Part shown: one piece after another, positions 45,898 to 58,000 of the stretch
How the letters are laid out: every line of letters begins with the position of its first letter
Numbering within the stretch: position 1 is the stretch's first letter
DNA from: Helichrysum umbraculigerum
Taxonomy: Eukaryota; Streptophyta; Magnoliopsida; Asterales; Asteraceae
DNA length: 64,000 nt
Direction of reading: 5' to 3'
NCBI GenBank assembly: GCA_949592205.1
Contig: CATIUR010000011.1
Location: 744,001-808,000, forward strand
The notes under the pieces: model-generated
The model's input: only the letters and a program-made list of their open reading frames with translations
The model's database searches: none
What the model was told of the DNA's origin: nothing
Translations under genes and position numbers: made by a program

Positions 45898-46840
45898 TAC
45901 TACTTTACAAATGAATTACTTTACTACTGTACAAACTTAGTGACTCACTGTTTTACTACGATACTGATACTTTGCTACTTTACAAACGAAGTGAGCCACT
46001 GTTTTACTACATTGTTGATTTACTACTTTACTACCGTACAAACTTACAAACTTGCTGTTTCCTACGATACTGAATTACTACTTACTGATATACTGAATTA
46101 CATGAGTTCCTTTTAATCCAATGAAGTCCTCTGAAGTCATAGTTGTTAGTTATGGGATAAACGCGAGTTTTAGTATATGGATCCATATGGGACTGACAAT
46201 CCCAGCTCAGGGTGGTAGCGCCACCACGAACCTTACTCGTATAAATGGGCGTTTTCTACTCGTTTCATATGAGTGTTTTTGGATTGCACTCACGAGGGGC
46301 AAATTTCCGGTTAAGCTTCGACTATGATGGCTCATGGTAGACCGACCTTACTTACTTAATTACCTGTGTGTGATTGGAATTACTTACTTAATTACTGGAA
46401 TGTAATTGATACTTACTTACTTAATTATCTGAGAATAATTGATACTTACATAATTTCTTGTATGAAATTGATACTTACTTACTAAATTACTTGTTTGTAA
46501 ATGTAGTTTACTTACTGATGTTATACTAAACTTTCTGTTACTATTTACTACAAACCTGTGAGATTCACCAACCTTTTTGGTTGACCTTTTTAGTGATGCA
46601 TTCTCAGGTACGCGTCAACAGTAGTGATGGCCCGCAGGACTGCTAGATAGCTTGAGTCGTATGCATACATACTTGAAGATTTTATTGCATTACTTTTGTA
46701 TTACTTATGGTAATGTAATGTATTTTCTAAAACGTCTCATTTAGAGTCGTTTGTTATGAATTTTGGTGTTTGATATTTGATTAGTCACACCCAAAAACAG
46801 TTGCTTCCGCAAAGCATGAAATTGGGGGTGTGACAACCAC

Positions 46841-47586
46841 TCTTCTCGAGTACCTGCTAATTAATCAGTACTCTTCTTCTAAATTGAAGGTGGCTGGGTA
46901 AGTGTAATCAAACCTACAACAATCGTGTTTAATTTTATGAATGTGTACGGGAATATGGGATTCTTTCACCTTTTCCCTCGATCTATAGATATAGATAGAT
47001 AGATCATAGATGGGGATTGGCGATATGATCAAACCCAACTTGACAACTGCACCCCTCCTTGGACTATTCACAAGTCAACGCGCATGTATAGATGTAAAAA
47101 ATTTAAGCAAAATAAATACGGGTAATTTATATTGCATTAAAGAAAGTTTTCTTGTGATAGAAATTGTACCTGTTAAATTATGGAACCATGAGGTTATTAG
47201 TATTATTAATCAACTATATATAGAAATACAATTTACATAAGAGACCCCATACTATTTACATAAGAGACCCTAATCTATTGTCTAATATTCCCCGCAGTTG
47301 GAGCAGGAGTAAAACGAACGTTCTAACTAGAGCATAATTACATACAAAAATGAAATAAATAATAAAAATAATGAACCTCAACATGCCTATACATTTTGAC
47401 TAGGTTACACTAAACATTAATCTAAAGCTAATTTGTTGATGAAGATATCCAATTGCCAATAACTTCTCATGTAAATCTTCAAATTCATCATCATCTTGTG
47501 GCAAACAAAAAAAATTTTTTGAAAAAAAACATATATTTCAGTCGTGTTTTTTTTTTTTATCTTGACTTTTTGTCTAGTGGTAGACA
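46841..47586. other. Intergenic with left inverted repeat (46867-46938)
   Basis: A 72-base sequence at 46867-46938 is the inverted counterpart of 49753-49823, about 90 percent identical. The rest has a short GATA repeat (46987-47003) and the repeated phrase CATAAGAGACCC (near 47238 and 47260). No gene seen. Confidence 0.6.
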
Positions 47587-47595
47587 TATAGAAAA

Positions 47596-48032
47596 GGCCA
47601 AAATCCATTTTACTACCCTGGACTTGGTTGACTAGGTTTCTTACTACCCTGAACTATTTAGGGTATAGGATAGTACCCTGAACATGTAAACTCGGTTAAA
47701 ATTGTACCTTGACTCGGTCACATGACTAGCACATGACTTATTTCTGTTAAATCTAACTGACAAAGTTACGGTACCAAATTATATCATCTCTTTCTTCTCT
47801 CAATAAAAAACTAATGAATCTGAGAATCTCTACAGCCATAAGAACGTTAGTTGTACGGTACATTCCACACATTGCTCATTTGCTTGTCAATTGTCATGGA
47901 CTCCTTCGTAATCTGCTCCTTGATTAATTTAGTTTATTTTGTTGGGTAACTAATAAAAACTAAGTTTCTTTTTACTCTATACCATTACCATCAATATTTT
48001 TCTAGACTCTTTTTTATTTATATAGAAAGCCG

Positions 48033-48064
<32 letters not shown>

Positions 48065-48725
48065 TATTATCATTATCATTATTATAATTATTATTATTAG
48101 TAGTAATAGTAGTAGTAGTAGTAGAAGTAGTCAAGTGTGGTATCTGTTTTTAAATTTGAGATGCAAATTTGAAATGCTTAATGAATCACAAAGTTTTAAG
48201 TGATAGGTGTTATAGCTATATATATCACCCAATTTACTTGGCTATTACGTAGTATAAATTATATGAAGTAGAAGGATGTGTCTTTACAGTAATAATAAAG
48301 AATCTTATAGAATTTATTTTTACAGAATTGAAACTTATGATGTGGTACGAAATAGAGAAGATATATGTAATGACAATAAGTTATAACCGTGACACCGTAG
48401 TGGATCATCAATGTAGGTGTTTATGTTGCAAATGTTTATCAGATGATGAATTCATATTTGAATTTTGTAATTTTGTAATAATTAAGATAATGCAGTGGAA
48501 TTTGAGGCAATTGATTTTAATTGAGAGAAGAAAGAGATATAATTTGGTGCTCTAACTTTCTAAGTTAAATTTAACAGAAATAAGTCATGTGCAAGTCATG
48601 TGACCGAGTCAAGGTACAATTTTAACCGAGTTTACAAGTTCAGGGTACTATCCTATACCCTAAATAGTTCAGGGTAGTAAGAAACCTAGTCAACCAAGTC
48701 TAGGGTAGTAAAATGGATTTTGACC
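47596..48725. mobile_element. Mutator-like MITE with long terminal inverted repeats (1130 bp)
   Basis: The ends GGCCAAAATCCATTTTAC and (reverse-complemented) GGTCAAAATCCATTTTAC begin inverted repeats of roughly 220 bp with few differences. A perfect 9-bp duplication TATAGAAAA flanks it (47587-47595 and 48726-48734). The core has ATT/ATC microsatellites (about 48030-48125) and no transposase. Confidence 0.93.
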
Positions 48726-48734
48726 TATAGAAAA

Positions 48735-49140
48735 TTAGAAAAATGTGAGAAAGGGAAGAAATAAAGACAATAGAAGGGCCAACATTTATTGACTACCTTT
48801 TTCTTTTTCTTTTTTTAATAGAAAGTGGAAAAGCATGGAGAAAGCAAATGGTGGCACACAAACCATGGGGAGGTTTTTTTTTTTTTTTTTTTTAAACGTG
48901 GTAATATGGTGGCAGCCAACTTGAGGTGTGGTCTTTTGAAATTTTTTGGATATGCGTTTTGGTACGATGGAATGGAAAGCAGAGAAAGGGAAAGGGAAAC
49001 ACTTCCCTTATTTTCCCTTGTTTGTTGTATGTATAGAAAGAATGTAAACAAGGAAACAAATATTCATTCTCTTTCCCTTGTTTTAAAATTTTAATTCTCT
49101 AAAAAAAAGTGAAGAAAAGTAGTGAATGAAAATTTGAACG
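48735..49140. other. Intergenic, nothing recognised
   Basis: Poly-T and purine-rich tracts (48790-48895). No coding frame, repeat or inverted end is supported. Confidence 0.45.
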
Positions 49141-49829
49141 GCGCACGTCTCACTTTCCATTCTCATGTGAATGAGGAGCAACTTAAAAAAAGAGGGGTAT
49201 AAATACCCAGTAGCACGTGAGTTGCACATTTATCCCAAATCAAAACAATTTTCAAGCAAATCCAACTTGTTCTCTCTCCAGCGATTCCAATCTCACCCTC
49301 TCCATTCTCTATTACGTTTTCATTGTCAACGATTCACTCGTACCAAACAACCCTCAAGTTGTGGATGAGTAAATAAAGCAGATGGATTTTCATTGGAAAT
49401 TGACGCGACATTGATGCTTTTCTTTCTCGTAGAGCATCTCTAATAATTGGTATGGTATATTCAACCCAACCTCCATCGTCGTCAAGATATAGTATCATCC
49501 ACACAGCTCCACCACCACGTTTCTGTAAACTGTAACTCTGAAAGTAGTTTCTCCCTTCTCTGTTGGTTTCGCCGCCATAGTACTACACCGAAAAAACTTA
49601 AATCACCGTTGCCGGAAAATTATTGATCGCTGGTGCTTGAAATCAAACCAGTAAAGAATCTAGTGGCGACTTGTCGGAGATGGTAACTAGTTGAAGATCG
49701 GTTGAATTGATGTGCGAGTTTCCCTTGTTTATGAGTTATAATATGCTATGGTATAAAATTAAACACGATTGTTGTTTGTTTAATTACACTGACCCAACCA
49801 CCTTCAATTTCAAGAAGAGTACTAGATTA
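49141..49829 (+). promoter_or_regulatory. Possible former promoter and 5' leader of the NAC gene
   Basis: A TATA box TATAAATA (49198-49205) is followed by a G-box CACGTG (49214-49219) and a CT-rich stretch resembling a 5' untranslated leader (49230-49330). G-boxes are typical of stress-induced NAC genes of the ANAC019/055/072 group. This is suggestive only, since about 600 bases and one inverted repeat (49753-49823) lie before the NAC codons. Confidence 0.35.
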
Positions 49830-49863
49830 AAACTAACCCGACCGGTGACCGACCCGATGACTC
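49830..49863 (+). pseudogene. NAC-domain gene fragment, left piece
   Basis: The codons directly before the copia insertion read PVTDPMT, matching the N-terminus that precedes the NAC domain in ANAC072-like proteins. The frame joins the right piece (from 63052) once the GACTC duplication is counted once. The usual ATG-Gly is replaced by CGA CCG, so the start codon has been lost. Confidence 0.7.
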
Positions 49864-50286
49864 TGTTGTATCATAAACTTGATTTGATCCAAATTAGTAT
49901 TGGATCATGAAGTTAATTTGGTCCAATTAATAGATAAGTCCAAGCCCAAGAATAAGAAAATATCAAGAGATATTTTTATAGAATGTGGTAGAAGATTCCT
50001 ATAGAAAAATCTAGTTGAAATATCTTGTAAAAATATCTAGTGGAAATATCTAGTAAAATATCTAGTAAGAAATATCTAGTATCCATGGAAATATCTAGTG
50101 TGTGAAACTTTCCATGGAGTAGTATAAATAGGTGATGGTGTAACCATTTGTAACCAAGTCATTGTAAGCAAGTTTGTAATCAATAAACACATTGTTCTCT
50201 AAATCCTCTCTTTCAAATATCTTTTCAACCTCTTTCACCTAAAACCTCTCAATTACATCAAGCCTAGAAAGCTCAAAGAGCTAACA
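49864..50286 (+). repeat. 5' LTR of the copia element
   Basis: Contains repeated AATATCTAGT words (50030-50100) and a TATA-like AGTATAAATAGG near 50120, likely the promoter. Five differences from the 3' LTR. Confidence 0.93.
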
Positions 50287-50289
50287 AAG

Positions 50290-50301
50290 TGGTATCAGAG
50301 C
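50290..50301 (+). promoter_or_regulatory. Primer-binding site for initiator tRNA-Met (copia)
   Basis: TGGTATCAGAGC, 3 bases after the 5' LTR. Confidence 0.95.
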
Positions 50302-50314
50302 TACGTCGATCAAG

Positions 50315-50905
50315 ATGTCAAGCATGATGAACTCGTTTCAATTTCCTCGTCTTACCAAAGATAACTATGGAAGTTGGTGCATTCGAATGAAGGCGTTACT
50401 CAGCTCATACGATGCATGGGAGATTGTTGAAAAAGGCTACAAAGAGCTTGATGAAGATAAGTTAAATGATGTCCAAAAGGGTGAACTACATAAGCTAAGA
50501 AAGAAGGATCAAAATGCCCTCACTCTCATTCATCAAGGTCTTGATGATGCAATGTTTGAGAAAGTTGCAAATGCAACTACCTCAAAGGAGGCATGGGAGA
50601 TTCTTCAAAATGCATTCAAAGGAGTTGATAAGGTGAAGAAGGTACGTCTTCAAACTCTTAGAGGAGAGTTCGAGAAATTACAAATGGAAGAATCCGAAAC
50701 CATATCGGATTACTTCACCCGTGTTTTAACAATCTCAAATGAGATGAAGAGAAATGGTGAAAGTTTAAGTGACACAAGAGTGATAGAAAAGATTCTTCGC
50801 TCTTTGACACCAAACTTTGACTATATTGTGGTGGCCATAGAGGAGTCAAAAGATGTTGACTCTATGACCATTGATCAACTCTACAAGCTCATGAGGAGAA
50901 GCTAA
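50315..50905 (+). CDS. Gag N-terminal region (copia, 196 aa)
   Basis: ATG at 50315, 13 bases after the primer-binding site. The protein has the copia gag fold: FPRLTKDNYGSW near residue 10, AWEILQ near 93, and a UBN2-type helical region with TISDYFTRV near 130. It forms the virus-like particle. It ends early at TAA because of a small deletion near 50880. The expected continuation (LQAHEEKLKRRK) is present in another frame from 50881. Gag should continue into Arg/Gly repeats and a CCHC knuckle. Confidence 0.9.
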   Translation: MSSMMNSFQFPRLTKDNYGSWCIRMKALLSSYDAWEIVEKGYKELDEDKLNDVQKGELHKLRKKDQNALTLIHQGLDDAMFEKVANATTSKEAWEILQNAFKGVDKVKKVRLQTLRGEFEKLQMEESETISDYFTRVLTISNEMKRNGESLSDTRVIEKILRSLTPNFDYIVVAIEESKDVDSMTIDQLYKLMRRS

Positions 50906-53038
50906 AGAAGAGAAGGGAGAAAGAGCCCTTAGAGCAAGCTTTATACTCAAAGCTCTCTTTCAAAGAAAGAGAAAAGAGCTTTGTACACGGGAAGGAGCAA
51001 GGACGTGGACGTGGTGGCTACCGAGGTCATGGTGGTTCACAAGGACGAGGACGAGGAAGAAGAGAAGATGAAAGTGAATCTTCTAGAAGAGGTCGTGGGA
51101 GAGGTTTTGTGCCTCAAAGAGGTGGTAAGCCCCAAGTACAATGTTATAATTGCCAAAAGTATGGTCATTATAGCACCGAATGTAGAAACTCGAAACGAGT
51201 GGAAGAGAAGGCTAATCTCGCGGAGGTCGAAAATGATGTGGAGCTTACAGTGCTAATGGCAAAGATTGGTGAAGTGGAGGAGAAGAGTACACAATGGCAT
51301 CTAGATTCCGCTGCAAGCAATCATATGACAGGAGATGACAGCTTCTTCGTAGATATGAAGCAAGTTAGAGGGAGCGTCACTTTTGGAGACAAAAGAAAAG
51401 TAACGGTGGAAGGAAAAGGTAAAATACGAATCCTTGCCAAAGATGGAAGTCACCAATATATTTCTGAAGTTTATTATGTCCCAAGCCTTGGATATAATAT
51501 ATTAAGTTTGGGACAACTCTTGGAAAAAAGATATGATATTCACTTAAAAGACCTCAGTGCTACAATACGAAACCCCCAAGGAGTACTTATAGCTAAAGTG
51601 CCAATGAGTAACAACCGAATGTTCCTTCTAAATGTTCAACATGAAGGAGCTAAATGCCTTAAGACAAGTTTGAAGGATTATTCATGGCTTTGGCACATGA
51701 GGTATGGGCACTTAAACTTTGGTGACTTAAAGCTATTAACTACTAAGGAAATGGTTAGAGGGATGCCTCCTATTGATCCTCCTAACCAAGTATGTGAAGG
51801 ATGTCTCCTCGGGAAGCATGCAAGGAATCCGTTTCCAAAGGAAGCAACATCAAGAGCTACGGAGCCCCTACAGCTTATTCACACAGATTTGTGCGGACCC
51901 ATAACTCCACCTTCTCTTGGTAAGAATAATTATTTCATGCTCTTTGTTGACGATTTCTCAAGAAAAACTTGGGTGTATTTTCTAAAAGAAAAATCCCAAG
52001 CTTTTGAAACTTTTAAAACTTTTAAAGCAATGGTTGAGAAGGAAAAGGGTTTAAAAATCAAATCCATGAGATCTGATAGAGGTGGGGAATTCTTATCAAA
52101 AGAATTCACCCAATTTTGTGAAGATAACGGGATCCGACGATTTCTAACGGCTCCTTACTCTCCACAACAAAATGGAGTGGTTGAGAGAAAAAATAGAACC
52201 ATTCTAAATATGGTTCGAAGTATGTTAAAAGATAAAAATATGCCAAAGGAGTTTTGGGCAGAAGCTGTTGATTGTGCGGTCTATCTATCAAACCGGTGTC
52301 CCTCAAAGAGTTTGGACAACAAGACTCCGCAAGAAGTATGGAACGGGATAAAGCCTACTGTATCTCATCTACGAGTCTTTGGAAGCATAGCATACGCCCA
52401 CGTACCACGCCAAAGGCGTTCAAAGTTGGATGATCGGAGTGAAAAGCATATATTTGTCGGGTATGACAAACAATCGAAGGGATACAAGCTCTATAATCCA
52501 ACCACGAGGAAAGTGATTATGAGTAGAGATGTGGAGTTCGATGAAGAAGGAACATGGAATTGGGACACGGAGGAAGATGAAGGATATGAATTTCTTCCTA
52601 TTCTCAATGAAGAAGGAGAAGAAACAACTGACTCCACTGAAGAAAGTCAACAACCTCCAAGTCCATCCCCAACTCAAGGCTCTCCTTCAAGTCCAAGTTC
52701 AAGTTCAGCTGAAAGATCTCCAACGATGAGAAAGTTGGAAGAACTCTACGATGTAACTGAAGAACTAACACTCTTCTGTTTATACGTAGATTGTGAACCT
52801 ATAGCCTTCGAGGAAGCAGTGCAAAGCACGAAATGGAGACAAGCTATGGATGAGGAGATAAGGTCGATAGAGAAGAACGATACGTGGGAGTTGACCACTC
52901 TACCAAAAGGCCAAAAGGCTATTGGAGTAAAGTGGGTGTACAAGGCAAAGAAGAATGCCAAAGGAGAAGTTGAAAAGTACAAGGCAAGATTGGTGGCCAA
53001 AGGCTACAAGCAGAAACAAGGCATCGATTATGAAGAGG
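50881..53038 (+). pseudogene. Gag C-terminus, protease, integrase and start of RT (copia pol)
   Basis: A frame open from 50881 to the LARD insertion. It encodes Arg/Gly-rich repeats, a CCHC knuckle (CYNCQKYGHYSTEC, about 51140), and a protease box LDSAASNHMTG (51300) with Ala where Gly is usual. The integrase has a His/Cys zinc site (about 51690-51830) and a core containing IHTDLCGP (51870), SDRGGEF (52070) and the Glu of NGVVERKN (52170). An acidic linker follows, then the first RT block with WVYKAKKN and QGIDYEEVF, where the LARD breaks it. Integrase catalytic residues are all present. It has no own start codon in frame, because of the deletion near 50880. Confidence 0.9.
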
Positions 53039-53043
53039 TATTT

Positions 53044-55014
53044 TTTAACACCCCTCGTTTCAATATAAACGATAATATAATAATTTTGACACGGAAGCGT
53101 ATATTTAAAACATACTATCAATGTACTCAAAGTGTCAATAAACTTTTTCAAACTTATTACATGACATTTCAACAGCTGGGTGTTACTAAAAACATTTCTA
53201 TAATTATCAAAATAACATCAGAGTTACAGCCTGTCAAACATTCCATCCAGTCAAATACTTCCTGCCCTGCCCAATATGTCCCATCTATTTCAACCTGCAG
53301 GAAGAACTGTGGTGGGGTTAGCACAACGCTAAGTGAGTGAAACTATAAGCAACAATACAACCTAGCGTAATAATCTGTTTACATCAAATAACAATAAACA
53401 GAAAAACAATCAATCACTCGACATCCAAACAATGTCAAGCTACACCAATCAAACATTATCAATCGTCATGAGGATCGGTGGCTCCTGAGATACCCTAATA
53501 CCGGTTTGGTACTCAAGGAACTCTTATCAATCATCTGTATTGGCCTATACAGAATTACCGGTAACCAGTTGTTAATCACACACGACCTAGATCTCCAAAC
53601 CAACATTTCAAGTTTCAAGATCTCCTGTCGTCTACAATAACAACCAAGTCCAACTGTCAAGTCAAGTTGACCTCAGAATCTTACATGCTAGCTCAAACAG
53701 CCAAGTAAGCAACTAGTCAAACTATCATGGCAAGATATCTCAATAGATGCATCATATCAAAGTAATACTATAAATTACTGGTTGTAAATCAAATCATTAC
53801 AACTAAATCACACTGAGGTTACAGATCCACTCACCGACTACCTCAGGCCTCCACTCAGTAGTCTAATATCACTGAGCCTTCTCCACATCTGAGAATCAAT
53901 AATTCAAATATAAGTTAGTAATCATGGTCATCAGTACTTAACTTATATCAATCAATAACATTAGGAACTTAACATAATCCACATCAAGATTACTAGTTCC
54001 TAATTATACACTAATGATTTACAATATAATCATTATCATCTATTTACATATATCTATTTACAATCACATTACTATTAACAATCAAACAAGAAATGTGATA
54101 ACAGCCAACCAAGCCGCCGGCTTCCTCTAAGAAGCCGCCGGCTTCTGATCACGACCCACCGGCTTCACCTCACAAACCGCCGGGTAATTTACCAATTGTG
54201 GTAACAGAACAAAAACCCGTTTTAAAGCTTATACTAACCGCCGGGTCGGGTTTATACCCGCCGGTTTCATACTACACCACACAAGCCGCCGGCTTTGGCT
54301 ATGAAGCCGCCGGCTTCCACCGACTAACTACAAGCCGCCGGCTTGAATAAGAAGCCGCCGGCTTCCTCCTTCGTTCCAGACCTGCACGAACTGTTCAAAC
54401 TCTAACTCACGGATTTAATACTCAAATCCTCAAAACTCAGTTTGCAACAGCTTTAAACAGTTTATAACATCACATAAACATCATGTACTAGTTATAACAT
54501 GATTTTTAACACCAAATTCACTCAAATCATCAAATTCCCAAATTTCAATCGAAATCAAATTCTTAAATACTCAAGAATACTTACTGATTGAAGAATCTAA
54601 CGATGGTAATCTGATGATTATGAAGATTCACGAGAATCACAACTTCCTGATTTGATTTCTGGATTGATTTGGAAGTTTTCAGAGAGTTTCTGTGAGTTTT
54701 GGAATAAAAATGAATAACTTTCCTAAATAGGAAAGGATATATATAAGTCGGCTCATCCAACCGCCTTCAATATACGGGTATAATTTAATACCCCATCTCA
54801 ATCTATTGTCTGGAACCCGAAAACCATTTGCGAGTCCAAACATTTTATTGCACCGTCAACTATATTAATTTACAACAATTAATATTTCACTTATCACATT
54901 GGAATATTCGGATCCTATTCCAATTATTTCACTATTTCAAACAATATTATTTCCAAACACATTTAAATCAAGAAATAATATATAAACAACTAGGTCCATT
55001 TCGAGGATGTTACA
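53044..55014 (-). repeat. 3' LTR of the LARD
   Basis: In element sense TGTAACATCCTCG at 55014 to GGGGTGTTAAA at 53044. The 3' terminus ends TTAAA instead of the expected TTACA, and the other LTR has the same change. It contains a TATA-like region near 54740, a donor-like GTAAGT near 54584 and a GCC-box palindrome array. Confidence 0.93.
54111..54364. repeat. Palindrome array AAGCCGCCGGCTT with GCC-boxes (LARD 3' LTR)
   Basis: Six perfect 13-base palindromes (54111, 54132, 54283, 54304, 54332, 54352) and three variants (about 54155, 54176, 54257). Each perfect copy contains AGCCGCC, the GCC-box core recognised by ERF proteins. Repeated identically at 60426-60679. Confidence 0.95.
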
Positions 55015-55051
55015 ACTCTCCCCCCCTTAAAGAGATTTCGTCCCCGAAATC
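55015..55051 (-). promoter_or_regulatory. Polypurine tract and stem-loop of the LARD
   Basis: In element sense GATTTCG-GGGA-CGAAATC (55051-55034) is followed by TCTTTAAGGGGGGGAGAGT and the LTR. The stem is 7 bp. The equivalent stem in the coding Tekay element has different bases but also pairs. Confidence 0.85.
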
Positions 55052-58000
55052 TAACCTCAATCAATCTAACTAATGTGAGATAATCACATATATCTTAACA
55101 TACATTTGTCCTCAATAGCAACTTACAACTATACTTAGACTGTTTGAATTCTTTCCACATGCACATATCCAAATGTACATGCTTCTGTCTTTTCCTACTT
55201 ACACATACAGTGCGTCTAATCAATATCATCAATCAGATATATCTTATAGACAAACACTTACTTTAACAAGTGAATCCTACAATCACTTAAACAACAAGTG
55301 AAACCTAACATCACTTAATAGGTCTATACAACCAGAAATTAGCAATGTGCTAAAATCTTTAACCTATTCTCACTATTCATCTCTGTTAACAATAAAACAG
55401 CAATCACATTGTCACAACAGTGGTTATTAAACCACAATGTACCTAGCAACATTTAAATATAATTCAGCTCACGACCAACAATCAATCTAATATACAGATA
55501 ACAATTTCAAATCTCTACTATCAAAGATTTAAAATCCAATTCTAGGTCAACTTTTCATCCAAAAGTTTCATACTCTTTTGAATACCCTATCATATTCACA
55601 TATCATTTCAATCATATGAAATCCTTTACTTAAAAGTAATCCAGATTCATATCACCTTAATAAGTACAGCAGAGGTCAACTCAGTAGGTAAAACCACAAT
55701 CAACAAGTACTTTGCTCAATCAACAAAAGTATCACAATCAATCTTACCTACAATCAACCAACCTCTACATTGACTTATTTCTGTTTGTAACTTCTTTCAT
55801 TACAACCTATTAATTGTCGACAACAACAAGGTCAACAACAACAACTGTCCAAACAATAATCACAACACTAGTGGTTATACATTCCAGTACGTCTATCCAT
55901 ACTTACTATATATCTCCAAAGTTTTAACTAACCATCAAGTTAGAATTTGTATATTACTTAAACTGGTAAGACATCAAAATCTATTCTTAGCAACCAGTTA
56001 TTTCAACTCAACCTTACAATCATAAACTACTAATCACAAGCAATTAGAAGTTATACAACTTTAATCACATAATCACTTAGTACCACATTCCATCAATCTA
56101 GCAACTAAGTCAATCCTAATCAACATTATGATACCACAATTCAAGTATCACAATATCACAATGTGCTACTCTACAACACATTTCAACAAAATCTACATCC
56201 AGTTAATCACAATTAACTAACCTCCACATGTCTTATGGCACATTTTAATTCAATCTATTAAAACTTATCATGCCATCTATTATCATGTATACTATACATA
56301 CATACATACGCAATTTCAGTTACTCTCTAAAATGGATACGTATATCCCAATTCCATTTAATCCTATACACTAGGCCATTCAGACTGTTAAAGTCTTTACC
56401 AAGCCTTCTCAGTACTACTAGTCATCACATATCCATACCACAGGACATGGAACAATTAAAATCAACAACTCTATGTTTCACTTATATACATACCAATTCG
56501 TATATAACTTAACCAATTCAATCTAAACTTACAAGAAAAGTTTGGTGAATACAATCATCACCTATCAATCTCAAGGTTTCTCTTACTCTCCAACACTTTA
56601 CAATTATACACATCAGGTTTTCAGCCCCAAATGTCAAACAATCATTATTCTTAAACTATCAAAATAATGATCATTACACTTAATTTCATACCTGATTTCT
56701 TAAAATATGACCAACTATTCAATTCATATTTCCTCAATTATTAACCAAGGTTAAGCTAAACCTTTAGCACAATTCACTTTCAGATATCCTTTCATATCAT
56801 TTCTTATTTGGATCTAATCCCAATTTATCACTTCATCACTTACTTCATTTGTATAAAATCAACAAATAACTAAAGAATCCATTCAATTCTTTCAATGTCT
56901 AAGTAACTCACCATGAGGTACCAATCAACCTAGGCAACTAATAATAATAACCTTCAATTATTCATCATCTCACAGTCTTACCCAATCAAAGCAATCATCA
57001 CAAGCCTCATACACTGGTAAGACTTTCTTATCACAATCCTAATCAATGTGATTTAACTTACATCATTCAACAATTTATAACTGTCATATCATTCAATGAC
57101 TTCATATCTGTATAATTTTCTAACACATATTCAGTTCAAATATCATATATTTCCTAACTGAATACTTAATTATACTTAACACTATTTCAATTACTTAATA
57201 CTAGCTTTAAGTAATAACTCAAGTCTCACAAACTTAGACCATTCATCTATCTCCTTTGGATCTTACAAGACCCATCTCAACATAATTTGACTAATCAAGG
57301 AATTCAATCATATCCCTCACAATCATAACATTACAATCTATGTTAGACTATTTCAACACACACAGTTGACTACATGTCAACTTTGATTTCAATCAACCAA
57401 TCAATAAAATCCTCTAATTGCTTTCTTCAAGTTTGACCCAAACTCAAACCAATCACAAGCAATTAATTTTATACATAACTCTCTATTCATGGTTTGACTT
57501 TCAAAGTTAACATACTATCAATATTAACTCACAACAAACCATTTCATCTTATATGTTCACTTTCAAACATATATTTCAAATTATTACATTCAATAATCTT
57601 ATCAATCCTTCACAAGGACAAGGTCAACCTACGTCAATCTTGGCTCCATACAAGCTATTTCATACTGTATGTTTACTTTCAAACATAGACCTCACATTAT
57701 TACATTCCATAATACTAGAAATTCCTCAAGCAAGACAATATCAACCTATCTCAACTTTGGCTTCATACAAGCCAGCTACAACATAGTGATTCATTTAAAC
57801 ACTATACAAATCCACCTACAGGTAATCTATCATTATCAATCACAATTACCTATTTAACAGAATCCAATTTGTCATTTATGTTCATTAACAAAACAACTAT
57901 CAATGACAAACATTATTTACACTCTCACATTTACATTCTAAATGTTACAGTTCTATCAACCAATTGTTTTCTTATCAAAACAACTATTAAACAACTTAGC

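Larger units (their letters stand above)
44030..46835 (+). mobile_element. Solo LTR, Tekay-like (2806 bp)
   Basis: TGTGACACCCGG at 44030 to GGGGGTGTGACA at 46835, flanked by a perfect 5-bp duplication ACCAC (44025-44029 and 46836-46840). There is no internal region, so it arose by recombination between two LTRs. Orientation is plus: a CT-rich leader (about 44470-44690), GTAAGA donor at 44690, dyad cluster (44840-44942), 56-bp tandem repeats (45616-45897). Short open frames are not genes. Confidence 0.93.

Noticed and set aside
48825..49094. 89-codon frame containing poly-Phe
   Set aside because: Comes from a poly-T tract, with no supporting signals.
53041..53340. Extension of copia Pol past 53040
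   Set aside because: The frame reads into the LARD LTR by chance. Normal RT sequence resumes at 61335.
54111..54364. CRISPR-like array
   Set aside because: Irregular spacing, palindromic units in a plant LTR, and duplicated with the LTR. No basis for CRISPR.
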